Below, in pieces: positions 60,345 through 64,000 of a DNA stretch of 64,000 nucleotides. The position numbers and the translations under genes are program-made. The stretch lies in NCBI GenBank assembly GCA_035546775.1, contig DASZWD010000061.1, positions 16,863 through 80,862 of the forward strand. The letters run 5' to 3'. Positions within the stretch are counted from its first letter, which is position 1, and every line of letters starts with the position of its first letter. The notes below the pieces were generated by a model. The model was not told the origin of the DNA. It saw only the letters and a program-made list of their open reading frames with translations, and made no database searches. The DNA is from Acidimicrobiales bacterium (GTDB lineage: Bacteria; Actinomycetota; Acidimicrobiia; Acidimicrobiales; JACCXE01).

Positions 60345-61019
60345 ATGCGAAATCGGCGGTTCGTAGTCGGACTCGTGGTGACGGGTCTGCTGTTGTTGGG
60401 CGGCGCCCTCCCGGCGCAGGCCAAGAGCGTCATCGGCGTGCCCGTGCCGCCCAAACCGACGGCGGCGTCGGTCGAGAAGACCGTCAAGAGCATGATTCCG
60501 CCGAAGCCGGCGATCGTGGTGCCGTCGGCACCGAACCCCGACAACCTCCAGTTGCCCGTGCTGCCCGTCGTATTCATTCCCAACGGATTGCGCCCGGCGC
60601 TCGGTGTGCTCGGCCCGACCGGCGTCATCACCTGCCAGGCGTCGTACCTCGGCCCGCTCGGGCTGATCGTGGTGATGTCCAAGGCGATGGACACCCTCGG
60701 CCAGCACCCGTTCGTCCCGAGCCTGTTCTCGCCGCTGTTCTCGCCGGTGACCACGGTGTGTACGGCCGCGCCCTACCCGACGGTGTCGTCGTGCGGACCC
60801 GACGGCACCATCACCCACACGCTGGCGAAGCACCCCGACCTGCCGACGGTGCCCGGCGGCCTGCCCACCGTCGACCCCTTCTCCACGATCCCCGCGCCGT
60901 TCGCGTCGCTGGTGGTCGAAGTCGGTGCGGTGCAAACCGACTTGCAGCACTACGTCTACAACGACACGGTCAAGCTCACGCTGCAGAAGAAGGTCGAAAA
61001 GCAGCTCGAGTGCAAATAG
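60345..61019 (+). CDS. Secreted protein of unknown function
   Basis: This 224-residue protein has a signal peptide (RFVVGLVVTGLLLLGGALPAQA) and a Pro/Val-rich mature part, with PPKPTAASVEKTVKSMIPPK and a central hydrophobic stretch (GVLGPTGVITCQASYLGPLG LIVV). Four Cys (in ITCQ, TVCT, SSCG and at the end, LECK) may make disulfides. I do not recognise the family. The ATG is preceded by GGGGG at 5 nt, a plausible ribosome site. Confidence 0.7.
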   Translation: MRNRRFVVGLVVTGLLLLGGALPAQAKSVIGVPVPPKPTAASVEKTVKSMIPPKPAIVVPSAPNPDNLQLPVLPVVFIPNGLRPALGVLGPTGVITCQASYLGPLGLIVVMSKAMDTLGQHPFVPSLFSPLFSPVTTVCTAAPYPTVSSCGPDGTITHTLAKHPDLPTVPGGLPTVDPFSTIPAPFASLVVEVGAVQTDLQHYVYNDTVKLTLQKKVEKQLECK

Positions 61020-61054
61020 CCCTGGGCTAGGACGGTCCCGGGCGGGTCACGCCC

Positions 61055-61060
61055 TACACT
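61055..61060 (+). promoter_or_regulatory. -10 box TACACT of secA
   Basis: TACACT ends 11 nt before the secA ATG at 61072. Confidence 0.5.
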
Positions 61061-61071
61061 CGGCGGCAGCC

Positions 61072-63840
<2,769 letters not shown>

Positions 63841-63841
63841 T

Positions 63842-63864
63842 CGCCCGCCGCACAGCGGCGGGCG
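63842..63864 (+). terminator. Hairpin after secA
   Basis: CGCCCGCCG (63842-63850) and CGGCGGGCG (63856-63864) form a perfect 9-bp GC stem with loop CACAG starting right after the secA stop. No U-tract follows. A second short stem, GCCGCC-TAC-GGCGGC, lies about 20 nt further on. Confidence 0.6.
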
Positions 63865-63940
63865 AGCGTTCTGGAGGACGCCGCCTACGGCGGCGGCCGT
63901 TGTGCGGCGCCGCCCGGCCAAGCCGGATCGGCGCCGAGGT

Positions 63941-64000
<60 letters not shown>

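Overview
The window is GC-rich, gene-dense bacterial DNA that looks like an actinobacterium. It carries two coenzyme F420 genes (cofE, cofD) and an F420-type luciferase-like oxidoreductase. It also has the actinobacterial families DUF5719 and DUF3499, an LCP cell-wall ligase, frequent GTG starts, and almost no Shine-Dalgarno sequences. An Acidimicrobiia-like lineage is my best guess from style and gene content; the sequence alone does not prove it. The right edge is a run of 60 G (63941-64000), which looks like a sequencing or assembly artefact at a contig end.

Layout. 1-12.3 kb: two glycosyltransferases (one cut by the window edge), an LCP ligase, the dTDP-rhamnose genes rfbA, rfbB and rfbD (no rfbC seen), a UDP-glucose to UDP-glucuronate to UDP-xylose pair (ugd, uxs), a rhamnosyltransferase-like GT2, two small membrane-anchored unknowns, a sugar-nucleotidyltransferase and a GalE-like epimerase. 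12.3-18.6 kb, minus strand: a tight operon of a GT4 split over two overlapping reading frames (the second frame also carries a further GT-B domain), a SpoIID protein with a beta-propeller-like tail, cofD and cofE. 18.6-25.6 kb: a Wzm/Wzt-type ABC polysaccharide exporter, a GT4, and an 1175-residue protein joining methyltransferase, GT2 and GT4 domains. 25.6-33 kb, minus strand: DUF2304 and GT2, a DUF6777-like lipoprotein, a large YfhO-like membrane protein, and a sugar dehydrogenase/GT2/epimerase trio. 33-41.7 kb: a membrane protein, a GT2, an RMD-like reductase, a 1073-residue GT2-membrane protein and DUF5719. 41.7-64 kb: MFS, thioredoxin, FtsH, DUF3499, CPBP protease, lipid-linked sugar enzymes (including a GtrA-GT2 fusion), phosphomannomutase, Trm112-like protein, PGI/PMI, methyltransferase, AhcY, a double-cupredoxin lipoprotein, an LLM oxidoreductase, an APH-like kinase, ComF, an RNA element matching the raiA motif, HPF, a NarL-type regulator, a secreted unknown and SecA.

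How it works together. Most of the window supplies activated sugars (dTDP-Rha, UDP-GlcA, UDP-Xyl and probably GDP-sugars through PMI, PMM and the nucleotidyltransferase), assembles them with about fifteen glycosyltransferase domains, exports the glycan through Wzm/Wzt, and possibly attaches it to the wall through LCP. The most distinctive signals are these: (1) a recurring TANNNT -10 box 6-11 nt before start codons, implying widespread leaderless mRNAs, with upstream stop codons often reused inside the -10 box; (2) a CPBP protease whose correctly placed leaderless start codon is ATA; (3) the raiA-type RNA; (4) the split GT4 next to a multi-domain GT export locus; (5) two families of small dispersed DNA repeats.
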